Assembly (NCBI GenBank): GCA_050944415.1
Contig: JBMNRA010000046.1
Span: 1-23,414, forward strand
DNA length: 23,414 nucleotides
From: Ruminococcus_G sp050944415
GTDB taxonomy: Bacteria; Bacillota; Clostridia; Lachnospirales; Lachnospiraceae
Direction of reading: 5' to 3'
Shown: piece by piece, positions 7,004-14,670 of the stretch
Position numbering within the stretch: position 1 is the first letter of the stretch
How the letters are laid out: every line of letters starts with the position of its first letter
Made by a program: the position numbers and the translations under genes
The notes under the pieces: model-generated
The model's input: the letters and a program-made list of their open reading frames with translations, nothing else
What the model was told of the DNA's origin: nothing
Database searches by the model: none

Positions 7004-8023
7004 TTATGCCAGGGGCCGGATTCTTTTCTTCCAATAAGCCAAAGGATTCATCATTATACCCAGAAGATCCGTGAAAAACTTCCGGGACAGGATATAAGTC
7101 AGAAGCACACTGATTCCCATCAGTATAACTGATTCAGGAGCCATTCCCAAGTAGGGGAGCATTCTCCATCCGCCTTTCAGACAGACACAGGCAAGTCCAT
7201 GGAAAAGATACACTGCCATTGTCCGCTCACCCAGCAGAGAAAATCGGCTCTGTTTTTCTGAAAGCAAAGCCAGGAAAAGAATTGTGGCAGACAGCGAAAC
7301 CAGATAACAGACCGCCCTTACTATAATTCCCTCTATGATACTCTGATGCAGATATTGGTAATCATATCTTCCATAAAAAATCTGAGGAGAGAGTGTACTG
7401 TCAAGCGCCGCCAGAATCAGGAGAAAACCGATAATAATCAATCCTGCAGCGGCAGCTTTTCTGGAAATTTTCTCGCGGATTTTTGTCACCATTTCCCGGC
7501 TGGTATGCACCCCCAGCAGAAAGAAAGGATAAAACACCAGTATCCTCGGAAGGCTTAAGAAATTATCGTCCAGACCAGAAAAGCCGGTCCAGAGCCCGGC
7601 CAGCACCGCGATAACCATATGGAAAGGAATTTTTCTGAACCAGGGAGTTATCACTTTCCACACAAAAAGAGCCATCAGATACCACAGTGTAAACTTGGGA
7701 TAAAGAAGATACAGCTTCGTCTCTTTATGGATTACAAATACGTACAACAGATAATACAGCACTTCAAAAATCAGATAGGGAACAACCAGTTTTCGGAGCA
7801 ATTGTCCCCAGGAAGCCGTTTTTTTGGCAAAATATCCGGAAATAAAAATAAAAGCCGGCATATGGAAACTGAAAATCAGCCATTTTAAGCAGTATAAAAA
7901 ACTGTTTTCCTCTGCTGCAGCTTCAATTATATGCCCCGTCACCACCAGAAGGATAAGGAGCGCCTTATAATTATCAAACAGATAATCTCTTGGTTTTTGT
8001 TCTGTACAAATCTTATTCATCAT
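7004..8023 (-). CDS. Acyltransferase-3 family membrane protein
   Basis: A 339-aa polytopic protein with about ten helices. The N-terminal YLFDNYKALLILLVVTGHII carries the family's catalytic-type His (VTGHI, near residue 31), and FHMPAFIFISGYFAK is the next conserved block. The family (OafA/YiaH/NodX-like) moves acetyl or other acyl groups across the membrane onto cell-surface sugars, peptidoglycan or exopolysaccharide. The start codon MMNK has no strong ribosome binding site. It diverges from a secreted SGNH hydrolase gene only 69 bases away; transferase and esterase pairs of this kind often act on the same O-acyl group (inference). Confidence 0.85.
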   Translation of the reverse strand: MMNKICTEQKPRDYLFDNYKALLILLVVTGHIIEAAAEENSFLYCLKWLIFSFHMPAFIFISGYFAKKTASWGQLLRKLVVPYLIFEVLYYLLYVFVIHKETKLYLLYPKFTLWYLMALFVWKVITPWFRKIPFHMVIAVLAGLWTGFSGLDDNFLSLPRILVFYPFFLLGVHTSREMVTKIREKISRKAAAAGLIIIGFLLILAALDSTLSPQIFYGRYDYQYLHQSIIEGIIVRAVCYLVSLSATILFLALLSEKQSRFSLLGERTMAVYLFHGLACVCLKGGWRMLPYLGMAPESVILMGISVLLTYILSRKFFTDLLGIMMNPLAYWKKRIRPLA

Positions 8024-8030
8024 TTTAAAA

Positions 8031-8036
8031 TATAAT
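8031..8036 (+). promoter_or_regulatory. Possible -10 element of the SGNH hydrolase gene
   Basis: A perfect TATAAT lies 57 bases before the hydrolase start in the short divergent gap (8024-8092). No good -35 is seen 16-18 bases upstream, so this is weak. The gap is AT-rich around the acyltransferase start, and both genes must be promoted from within it or from the neighbouring coding ends. Confidence 0.3.
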
Positions 8037-8092
8037 TATGATTTTTCACAACAGTTACTGGATTAACCCGATCACGAAACGGAGATCAGCCA

Positions 8093-8770
8093 ATGAAAAA
8101 AAAGATTTTAATCACTGCCGCCTGTCTGGCTGCTGTCTGTATAGCGGCCCTTTCTTACCTCTATCTTTTTTCTTCCAGACCGGTCCGCATTGCCTGTGTG
8201 GGAGACAGCATTACCTGGGGTGCATACCTGGAAAAACGCAGCCGGGAATGTTATCCCGCCCGGCTGCAGCAGTATCTTGGAAAAACTTTCCTGGTCAAAA
8301 ATTTCGGTGTCAATTCTGCCACAGTCCAGAAAAGCGGCGACAAACCTTACTGGGAACAGGATGCTTTTCTGAACAGCGCCGCCTTTGCCCCCGATGTGGT
8401 TTTCCTGATGCTGGGCACCAACGATACCAAAACTCAGAACCGTCAGGGATTGTCTCAGTTTCGTCAGGATTATACGGATATGATTGACTATTATCTGTCC
8501 CTTTCATCCCATCCCAGAGTCTATATTCTGACGCCCCCTCCCATATTCTCATTAGAGGGAGACGGAACCGTCCGTTTTGCCATGCATCCGGATACCCTGC
8601 TTCAGGAAATCACTGTAATGAAAGAAGTGGCCGCTGAAAAAAAGCTTCCGGTCATCGACATTTACCGGAAGCTCTCCGGTCAGTCACAGTATTTCACCCT
8701 GGACGGTGTTCACCCGGATAGAGAGGGCGCCGATGTTATCGCACAGACCGTATATCGGAATTTTAAATAA
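8093..8770 (+). CDS. Secreted or membrane-anchored SGNH/GDSL hydrolase
   Basis: A 225-aa protein. An N-terminal signal anchor (KKKILITAACLAAVCIAALSYLYLF, residues 2-26) is followed by the four SGNH blocks: GDSITWG with nucleophile Ser39, GVNSAT with Asn74, LGTNDT with Asn110, and DGVHPDREG with Asp204 and His207. Such enzymes are esterases or deacetylases that act on sugars or lipids outside the cell. GGAG lies 8 bases before the ATG. It diverges from an acyltransferase-3 gene, suggesting a role in O-acyl turnover of surface glycans. It converges with argD, the two stops being 2 bases apart, with no terminator visible between them. Confidence 0.9.
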   Translation: MKKKILITAACLAAVCIAALSYLYLFSSRPVRIACVGDSITWGAYLEKRSRECYPARLQQYLGKTFLVKNFGVNSATVQKSGDKPYWEQDAFLNSAAFAPDVVFLMLGTNDTKTQNRQGLSQFRQDYTDMIDYYLSLSSHPRVYILTPPPIFSLEGDGTVRFAMHPDTLLQEITVMKEVAAEKKLPVIDIYRKLSGQSQYFTLDGVHPDREGADVIAQTVYRNFK

Positions 8771-8772
8771 TA

Positions 8773-9963
8773 TCAGGAAAGACTCTTTTCCAGTTTTTCC
8801 GCCATTTCATCGATCTGCTCTTTCGTAATAATCAGCGGCGGAACGAGACGGAGCACATCTGTGCCCGCGGAAATCACCAGAAGACCGTTGTCCATAGCTT
8901 TGCTGATCACTTCGCCCACCGGCCGGCCGGCAATGACCAGACCCTGCATAAATCCTTTTCCTCTGCGCTGCGCCACGCAATCGTATTTGGAAACAAAATG
9001 ATCCAGCTTCTCTTCCAGGTAAGGAGTCAATTCCCGTACGTGGCCGGTCAGATCATACTTTTCAAAAAGATCAAATACCTTGGAAACCGCCGCACAGACA
9101 AAAGGGTTGCCTCCATAGGTTGTTCCGTGATCGCCCGGTTTCAGAGAAGCCTGCGCCACTTTATGATTCATGATAAAAGCTCCTACCGGCACACCTCCGC
9201 CCAGCGCTTTGGCACATGTCATGATATCCGGCTGCACGCCGTATTCCTGCCATGCAAAATAATAACCGCATCTGCCCATGCCGCACTGGATCTCATCCAG
9301 AATCATCACAATGTCATGCTCATCACAGAGACTTCTCACACCTTTCAGAAATCCAGGATCAGCCGGATAAATACCGCCTTCTCCCTGTACTGTCTCCAAA
9401 ATAATGGCGCAGGTTTTATCGGTAATCAGCCGCTTTACACTTTCCAGATCATTAAACCGCGCAAACTTTACGCCGCCCATCAGAGGCTCAAAAGGTTCCC
9501 GGTAATGAGCATTTCCCGTAACCGAAAGAGCACCCACACTTCTTCCATGGAAAGAATGTTCCATGGCAATGATTTCGTGACCGCTGTGGCCGTCTCTCTC
9601 ATAAGCATATTTCTTGGCAGCCTTCAGGGCGCCTTCTATCGCTTCCGTTCCGCTGTTGGTAAAAAACACCTTGTCCATATGACTGGCTGCGATTACCTTT
9701 TTCCCCGCTTCCGCCATGGGACGGTTATAATACAGATTCGACACATGCATCAGCTTATCCATCTGTTTTTTCAGGGCCTCCAGATATTCCGGATTGGAAT
9801 GTCCCAGGGCACACACAGCGATTCCGGCGGCAAAATCCAGATACCGTTTCCCATCAGTATCATAAAGGTAAGCCCCTTCTCCCCGATCCAGAACGATCGG
9901 AAAACGGTTGTATGTGTGCAGTATATATTCCTCTGACGCCCCCATCATTTCATTCATCTTCAT
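8773..9963 (-). CDS. argD: Acetylornithine aminotransferase
   Basis: A 396-aa class III PLP aminotransferase, of normal length. It converts N-acetylglutamate semialdehyde and glutamate to N-acetylornithine and 2-oxoglutarate. Visible landmarks are DFAAGIAVCALGHSNP, FFTNSGTEAIEGALKAAKKYA (cofactor phosphate site), EHSFHGRS, ILDEIQCGMGR (Asp contacting the PLP ring nitrogen) and TCAKALGGGVPVGAF with the Schiff-base Lys, ending in RLVPPLIITKEQID. It is the last gene of argCJBD; its ATG overlaps the argB stop by 14 bases, so translation is coupled. Confidence 0.96.
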   Translation of the reverse strand: MKMNEMMGASEEYILHTYNRFPIVLDRGEGAYLYDTDGKRYLDFAAGIAVCALGHSNPEYLEALKKQMDKLMHVSNLYYNRPMAEAGKKVIAASHMDKVFFTNSGTEAIEGALKAAKKYAYERDGHSGHEIIAMEHSFHGRSVGALSVTGNAHYREPFEPLMGGVKFARFNDLESVKRLITDKTCAIILETVQGEGGIYPADPGFLKGVRSLCDEHDIVMILDEIQCGMGRCGYYFAWQEYGVQPDIMTCAKALGGGVPVGAFIMNHKVAQASLKPGDHGTTYGGNPFVCAAVSKVFDLFEKYDLTGHVRELTPYLEEKLDHFVSKYDCVAQRRGKGFMQGLVIAGRPVGEVISKAMDNGLLVISAGTDVLRLVPPLIITKEQIDEMAEKLEKSLS

Positions 9964-10846
9964 GGTAGTACTTCTCCTCGTCTTCCCTTAAAATTGCAGT
10001 TCCGATTCCTTTGTTGGTAAAGATCTCCAGCAACAGGCTGTGCGGAATTCTGCCATCCAGAATGTGGACGCGGTTTACGCCTTCACTGATGGCATCGATA
10101 CAGTTCCTCAGTTTGGGAATCATGCCTCCGCCCACATTTCCATTGTGGATCAGAGCCATGGCTTCCTGTACCCGAAGCTCTGAGATCAGGCTGGAAGGAT
10201 CAGAGGGGTCCCGGTAAACACCCTCAATATCTGTCAGGAAGGCCAGCTTCTCCGCTTTCACCGCCTCCGCAATTTTACAGGCGGCATCATCCGCATTGAT
10301 ATTATATGTCTGAAACTCCTGATCCAGTCCTACCGGACACACTATGGGAAGGAAGTCTTTCTCCAGAAGGTCAAAGAGGATCTTGGGATTTACATTGGTA
10401 ATTTCTCCCACATAGCCGATATCCTGTCCATCCGGACATTTTTTCTCTACCTGAAGCAGACCGCCATCCTTTCCGCTGATGCCCACGGCTTTTACTCCCA
10501 GAGACTGAACAAAGGTTACCAGCTCTTTGTTTACTTTTCCCAGTACCATCTCAGCCACTTCCATGGTGGCTTCATCCGTCACGCGAAGTCCGTTGATGAA
10601 ACGGGGTTCCATTCCCACTTTTCCTACCCAGCGGCTGATTTCTTTTCCTCCTCCGTGAACAATAATGGGTTTGAAACCGACCAGTTTTAAAAGAACAACA
10701 TCCTTAATGACATTCTCTTTCAGCTCCTCATCCACCATGGCGCTTCCGCCGTACTTTACAACCACAATTTTGCGGTTAAATCTCTGTATGTAAGGGAGAG
10801 CTTCGATCAGCACCTCCGCTTTTTCCAGATATTTATGATTTACCAT
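9950..10846 (-). CDS. argB: Acetylglutamate kinase
   Basis: A 298-aa amino acid kinase that phosphorylates N-acetylglutamate. Motifs: VVVKYGGSAM (ATP phosphate Lys), IVHGGGKEIS (substrate loop), NINADDAACKIAEAVKAEKLAFLTDIEGVY (nucleotide site) and GGMIPKLRNC. The N-terminal extension of about 20 residues (KYLEKAEVLIEALPYIQRF) is the helix that in arginine-inhibited hexameric kinases mediates feedback control, so arginine inhibition is likely, as expected with the cyclic ArgJ pathway. AGGAGG precedes the ATG, and the gene is 12 bases after argJ. Confidence 0.97.
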   Translation of the reverse strand: MVNHKYLEKAEVLIEALPYIQRFNRKIVVVKYGGSAMVDEELKENVIKDVVLLKLVGFKPIIVHGGGKEISRWVGKVGMEPRFINGLRVTDEATMEVAEMVLGKVNKELVTFVQSLGVKAVGISGKDGGLLQVEKKCPDGQDIGYVGEITNVNPKILFDLLEKDFLPIVCPVGLDQEFQTYNINADDAACKIAEAVKAEKLAFLTDIEGVYRDPSDPSSLISELRVQEAMALIHNGNVGGGMIPKLRNCIDAISEGVNRVHILDGRIPHSLLLEIFTNKGIGTAILREDEEKYYHEDE

Positions 10847-10858
10847 TTCGTCCTCCTG

Positions 10859-12082
10859 TTATGAGCGGTAATCCGCATTGATTTTCACATAATCGTAAGT
10901 CAGGTCACAGCCCCACGCCGTGGCTGTCTCATCCCCCATTTTCACATCGATCAGAGCAGTCACTTCTTTCTCCGAAAGTATCTGTGTGGCTTTTTCCTCG
11001 CTGTAATCAAGTGCAACGCCGTTCTCTATGATCTGCAGTTTTCCGGCCGCGCTTTCAAAATACAGATCCACCTTTTCCGGATTGAACATAGCTCCCGAAT
11101 ACCCCATAGCACAGAGAATTCTTCCCCAATTGGCGTCATGACCGAAGATGGCTGCTTTTGTCAATGATGACGTAATCACAGATTTGGACAGGGTCACTGC
11201 CTGCTCCTTGCTTTCCGCATGAATTACTTTTACTTCAAACAGCGCCGTTGCTCCCTCTCCGTCGGCCGCAATGGCCTTCGCCAGATAAGTATTCACTTCA
11301 TTGAGAGCCTGACAGAACAACCGGTAATCCTCATTTTTCTCTGTAATTTCTTCATTTTCCGCCATTCCGTTGGCCAGCAGCAGTACCGTATCATTAGTAG
11401 AAGTATCGCCGTCCACGGATACCATATTAAAAGTATCCCGGATACTGTCTGACAGGGCCTCCTGCAGCAGTTTTTTGGAAATTTTCGCATCAGTGGTCAG
11501 AAAGCCCAGCATTGTGCACATGTTGGGATGAATCATACCGGAACCTTTGCACATGCCCCCTATTGTCACCGTTTTGCCTCCCAGCTCAAAAGAAACGGCA
11601 ATCTCCTTTTTCACCGTATCCGTAGTCATAACAGCCTGAGCCGCCATGGTTCCGCTTTCCAGAGAACCCGACAGAAGCGGCGCCATCTTCCGGACTCCTT
11701 CCGCAATAGCAGTCATGGGAAGCTGCTGTCCGATTACGCCGGTGGAAGCCACCAGGATCCGGTCTTCCGGAATATTCAGCACTCCGGCAGCCACCTCTGC
11801 CGTCATAGCGCAGCAGGCCATTCCCTCTTCGCCGGTGCAGGCATTGGCAATTCCGCTGTTGCAGATCACCGCCTGGGCATATGGTTTCTGATACACCTGC
11901 TCCCGGTCCCATTTTACCGGGGCGGCCTTCACTAAATTAGTAGTGAAGGTTCCTGCAGCCACACAGGGAACCTGACTGTATATCATCGCCATATCTTTTC
12001 TGTTTACTTTCTTTATTCCTGCAGCCACTGCAGCCGCCTGAAAACCTCTGGCCGCAGTTACGCCTCCTTCAATTTTTTTCAT
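10859..12082 (-). CDS. argJ: Ornithine acetyltransferase / amino-acid acetyltransferase
   Basis: A 407-aa N-terminal nucleophile enzyme that recycles acetyl groups from N-acetylornithine to glutamate. The start was set at ATG 12082, which has AAAGGAGTGAG upstream and lies 19 bases after the argC stop. The longer frame from 12151 would overlap argC and add 23 unrelated Cys/Arg-rich residues. The self-cleavage region reads GMCKGSGMIHPNMCTMLGFLTTDA; cleavage is expected just before the Thr of CTML, with Cys where most family members have Ala. The C-terminus has FGHDANWGRILCAMGYSG. The presence of ArgJ means that acetyl groups are recycled and a separate argE is unnecessary. Whether it can also use acetyl-CoA (bifunctional) cannot be read with certainty. 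Confidence 0.95.
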   Translation of the reverse strand: MKKIEGGVTAARGFQAAAVAAGIKKVNRKDMAMIYSQVPCVAAGTFTTNLVKAAPVKWDREQVYQKPYAQAVICNSGIANACTGEEGMACCAMTAEVAAGVLNIPEDRILVASTGVIGQQLPMTAIAEGVRKMAPLLSGSLESGTMAAQAVMTTDTVKKEIAVSFELGGKTVTIGGMCKGSGMIHPNMCTMLGFLTTDAKISKKLLQEALSDSIRDTFNMVSVDGDTSTNDTVLLLANGMAENEEITEKNEDYRLFCQALNEVNTYLAKAIAADGEGATALFEVKVIHAESKEQAVTLSKSVITSSLTKAAIFGHDANWGRILCAMGYSGAMFNPEKVDLYFESAAGKLQIIENGVALDYSEEKATQILSEKEVTALIDVKMGDETATAWGCDLTYDYVKINADYRS

Positions 12083-12101
12083 CCCACACTCACTCCTTTT
12101 C

Positions 12102-13142
12102 TCACGGGAACATCGGCACCTGGCACAGCCCGGCGCTTTCTTCCAGTCCAAACATCAGATTCATATTCTGCACTGCCTGTCCGGCAGCACCTTTTACCAG
12201 ATTGTCCATAGCTCCCATCATGATCACCCTGTTGGTTCTCGGATCCAGTTTTATATTCACATCCACATAGTTGCTGCCCTCAACCCATTTCGTCTGGGGA
12301 CAGTTCTCCGGATCCAGCACCCGGACAAACCTTTCTTTCTCATAATAATCACGGTAAATGCCTCGAATGTCCTCTTCCGTCACCGATTTCTTAAGAGACG
12401 CGTAGGCTGTCACCAGAATTCCCCGGTTCATGGGAACCAGATGAGGGGTAAAGTTAATAACTACAGGATATCCCGCCGCATAGCTTAACTGTTCTTCAAT
12501 CTCCGGCGTATGGCGATGGGTGGCAACCCCGTAAGCCTTGATATTTTCATTGACTTCACAGTAGAGATTATCCACTTTGGCGCCTCTTCCCGCTCCGGAG
12601 GTCCCGGACTTGGCATCGATAATAATGGTATTTCCATCAATCACTCCCTCTTTCAGAAGGGGATAGACTGACAACGTGCTGCAGGTGGGATAACAGCCGG
12701 GATTTGCCACCAGTCTGGCATTTCTCACCTTGTCCCGGTTAATCTCACAGAGACCGTAAACCGCCTCCTGAAGAAATTCTGCCGCCGGATGTTTCAGATG
12801 GTACCATTTTTCGTAGGTTTCCACATCTTTGATGCGGAAATCCGCACTTAAATCTATAATTTTGCATCGGGAAAGAACGTCTTCACTGACCAGGGAAGCG
12901 CATAATCCCTGAGGCGTCGCTGTAAAAATCACATCCGCTTCCCGGGACAACTCTTCCATATTGTCATCCTTACATACATCTTCCACAATCCGGAACATAT
13001 TCTGGTATACCTGATAATACTTCTTATCTATGTAACTTCTGGAACCGTACCAGACAATTTCCACATCTTTATGTCCCATTAAAAGTCTGACAAGCTCCGA
13101 CCCTGCATATCCAGTGGAGCCGATAATTCCCGCTTTTATCAT
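12102..13142 (-). CDS. argC: N-acetyl-gamma-glutamyl-phosphate reductase
   Basis: A 346-aa NADPH-dependent reductase and the first gene of argCJBD. The Rossmann start is IKAGIIGSTGYAGSELVRLL. The catalytic Cys is in VANPGCYPTCS, and the catalytic-type His in THRHTPEIEEQ. SGTSGAGRGA and FTPHLVPMNRGI are also family segments. Length is typical. GAGGAG lies about 9 bases before the ATG. The promoter and two ARG-box-like sites are 110-140 bases upstream, so the operon should be repressed by arginine through an ArgR/AhrC-type regulator. Confidence 0.97.
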   Translation of the reverse strand: MIKAGIIGSTGYAGSELVRLLMGHKDVEIVWYGSRSYIDKKYYQVYQNMFRIVEDVCKDDNMEELSREADVIFTATPQGLCASLVSEDVLSRCKIIDLSADFRIKDVETYEKWYHLKHPAAEFLQEAVYGLCEINRDKVRNARLVANPGCYPTCSTLSVYPLLKEGVIDGNTIIIDAKSGTSGAGRGAKVDNLYCEVNENIKAYGVATHRHTPEIEEQLSYAAGYPVVINFTPHLVPMNRGILVTAYASLKKSVTEEDIRGIYRDYYEKERFVRVLDPENCPQTKWVEGSNYVDVNIKLDPRTNRVIMMGAMDNLVKGAAGQAVQNMNLMFGLEESAGLCQVPMFP

Positions 13143-13168
13143 ATTCCTGTCTCCTCTGCTTTCTTCTT

Positions 13169-13183
13169 GTCCTTTTTCAGGAC
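13169..13183 (-). other. Small hairpin in the argC leader
   Basis: GTCCT and AGGAC form a perfect 5-base stem around a 5-base loop, about 30 bases before the argC start. No T-run follows, so it is not a terminator or attenuator by itself. It may only shape the 5' leader. Confidence 0.25.
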
Positions 13184-13250
13184 GCTCTTCTTATCATATA
13201 CCAGGAAAGCACATTCGTAAAGTCTTCTTTTCTCACGTTACTCCCAGCAT

Positions 13251-13264
13251 TGCATAATTATACA
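13251..13264. promoter_or_regulatory. ARG box 1 (overlaps argC -10)
   Basis: TGCATAATTATACA is a near-perfect 14-base palindrome of the ArgR/AhrC ARG-box type (family consensus TGAATAATTATTCA-like). It covers the argC -10 (13257-13262), so a bound repressor would block polymerase. It lies 7 bases from a second box, the tandem layout usual for hexameric ArgR. Confidence 0.75.
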
Positions 13265-13285
13265 TTATCAATGAATAATATTCAA
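13257..13285 (-). promoter_or_regulatory. argCJBD promoter
   Basis: On the minus strand TTGAAT (13280-13285) and a perfect TATAAT (13257-13262) are separated by 17 bases. Predicted transcription begins near 13250, giving a leader of about 108 bases before argC. Both elements are inside ARG-box-like palindromes. Confidence 0.8.
13272..13284. promoter_or_regulatory. ARG box 2 (overlaps argC -35)
   Basis: TGAATAATATTCA is a perfect palindrome around a central base, with TGAATA/TATTCA arms like the ARG-box consensus. It covers the argC -35 and lies about 30 bases upstream of the argG -35. Loading of ArgR here could therefore also affect argG. Confidence 0.75.
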
Positions 13286-13313
13286 GTTTTTTTGTTTTTT
13301 CCCGATTTCCCCC

Positions 13314-13342
13314 TTGCATAACAGAAAGAAATACTGTATATT
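13314..13342 (+). promoter_or_regulatory. argG promoter
   Basis: TTGCAT (13314-13319), a 17-base spacer and TATATT (13337-13342) lie 41 bases before the argG ATG. No clear ARG box covers these hexamers; the nearest is upstream, at 13272-13284. Confidence 0.75.
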
Positions 13343-13382
13343 ATTCTCCAGAGCTACTAGTAAAAATATGGAGGATACTATT

Positions 13383-14606
13383 ATGAAAGAAAAAGTTGTA
13401 CTGGCTTATTCAGGCGGACTGGATACAACAGCTATTATTCCATGGCTGAAAGAAAATTTCGATTATGAGGTTATCTGCTGCTGCATCGACTGCGGACAGG
13501 GGAATGAACTGGATGGGCTGGAAGAACGTGCCGCAAAATCCGGCGCTTCCAAATTATATATAGAAAATATCATTGATGAATTCTGCGATGATTATATCAT
13601 GCCATGCGTAAAGGCAGGCGCTGTCTATGAAAACAAATACCTGCTGGGAACTTCCATGGCACGTCCGGCCATTGCCAAAAAACTGGTGGAAATCGCCAGA
13701 AAAGAAGGAGCTACGGCTATCTGCCACGGTGCAACAGGAAAAGGCAATGACCAGATCCGTTTCGAATTGGGCATCAAAGCTCTGGCGCCTGATCTGAAAA
13801 TCATCGCTCCCTGGAGAATGACCGATGTGTGGACCATGCAGTCACGTGAAGATGAAATCGAATACTGCCGCCAGCACGGCATCGATCTGCCCTTCTCTGC
13901 TGACAGCAGCTACAGCCGCGACCGTAACCTGTGGCATATCAGCCATGAGGGTCTGGAACTGGAAGATCCCGCCAATGAACCGAATTACGATCATCTGCTG
14001 GTACTTGGAGTTACTCCTGAAAAAGCACCGGATGAAGACGAATATGTGACCATGACCTTTGAAGCCGGCATTCCCAAAAGTCTGAACGGAAAAGAAATGA
14101 AAGTTTCCGAGATCATCACAGAACTGAACGCCCTGGGCGGAAAACATGGCATCGGCATCGTTGATATCGTAGAAAACCGTGTGGTAGGAATGAAATCCCG
14201 CGGTGTGTATGAAACACCCGGCGGAACCATCCTGATGGCTGCTCATGAACAGCTGGAAGAGCTGGTATTAGACCGCGCCACCATGGAAGTAAAAAAAGAC
14301 ATGGGCAATAAATTCGCTCAGATCGTATATGAAGGAAAATGGTTTACTCCATTGAGAGAAGCCATCCAGGCATTCGTAGACGTAACACAGCAGTACGTAA
14401 CCGGAGAAGTTAAATTTAAACTGTACAAAGGCAATATTATCAAAGCCGGCACCACTTCTCCCTACAGTCTGTACAGCGAATCTCTCGCTTCCTTTACGAC
14501 AGGTGATCTTTACGACCATCATGACGCTTCAGGATTCATCACACTGTTCGGTCTGCCCTTAAAAGTCCGCGCAATGAAAATGGCGGAAGCCGAGAAAAAC
14601 AAATAA
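13383..14606 (+). CDS. argG: Argininosuccinate synthase
   Basis: A 407-aa enzyme that joins citrulline and aspartate, using ATP, to give argininosuccinate. The PP-loop is VVLAYSGGLDTTAIIPWL near the N-terminus; other family blocks are ICHGATGKGNDQIRFE, APWRMTD and SADSSYSRDRNLWHIS. The start was set at ATG 13383 with GGAGG 9 bases upstream; the in-frame TTG at 13314 is inside the promoter. It diverges from argCJBD through the ARG-box region. argH and argF are not in the window: a strong terminator follows directly, so argG is monocistronic. Confidence 0.97.
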   Translation: MKEKVVLAYSGGLDTTAIIPWLKENFDYEVICCCIDCGQGNELDGLEERAAKSGASKLYIENIIDEFCDDYIMPCVKAGAVYENKYLLGTSMARPAIAKKLVEIARKEGATAICHGATGKGNDQIRFELGIKALAPDLKIIAPWRMTDVWTMQSREDEIEYCRQHGIDLPFSADSSYSRDRNLWHISHEGLELEDPANEPNYDHLLVLGVTPEKAPDEDEYVTMTFEAGIPKSLNGKEMKVSEIITELNALGGKHGIGIVDIVENRVVGMKSRGVYETPGGTILMAAHEQLEELVLDRATMEVKKDMGNKFAQIVYEGKWFTPLREAIQAFVDVTQQYVTGEVKFKLYKGNIIKAGTTSPYSLYSESLASFTTGDLYDHHDASGFITLFGLPLKVRAMKMAEAEKNK

Positions 14607-14623
14607 CAGAATTCCGTAAAAAG

Positions 14624-14670
14624 AACCGGGAAGATGAGGAATTGATTTTCCTCGCCTTCCCGGTTTTTTT
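14624..14670 (+). terminator. Intrinsic terminator of argG
   Basis: AACCGGGAAG (14624-14633) pairs exactly with CTTCCCGGTT (14655-14664). The inner GAGGAA/TTCCTC arms extend the stem, and a run of seven T follows. It starts 17 bases after the argG stop. The last base or two touch the end of the convergent penicillin-binding protein gene, which may also use the structure in reverse, although the A-run on that side is short. Confidence 0.9.

Noticed and set aside
8998..9936. Plus-strand 312-codon frame opposite argD
   Set aside because: It is antisense to argD, whose motifs are complete; no ribosome binding site or recognisable domain.
12083..12151. Longer argJ start at 12151
   Set aside because: The extra 23 residues are coded inside argC and are unlike ArgJ; the ATG at 12082 has a good ribosome binding site and gives the family length.
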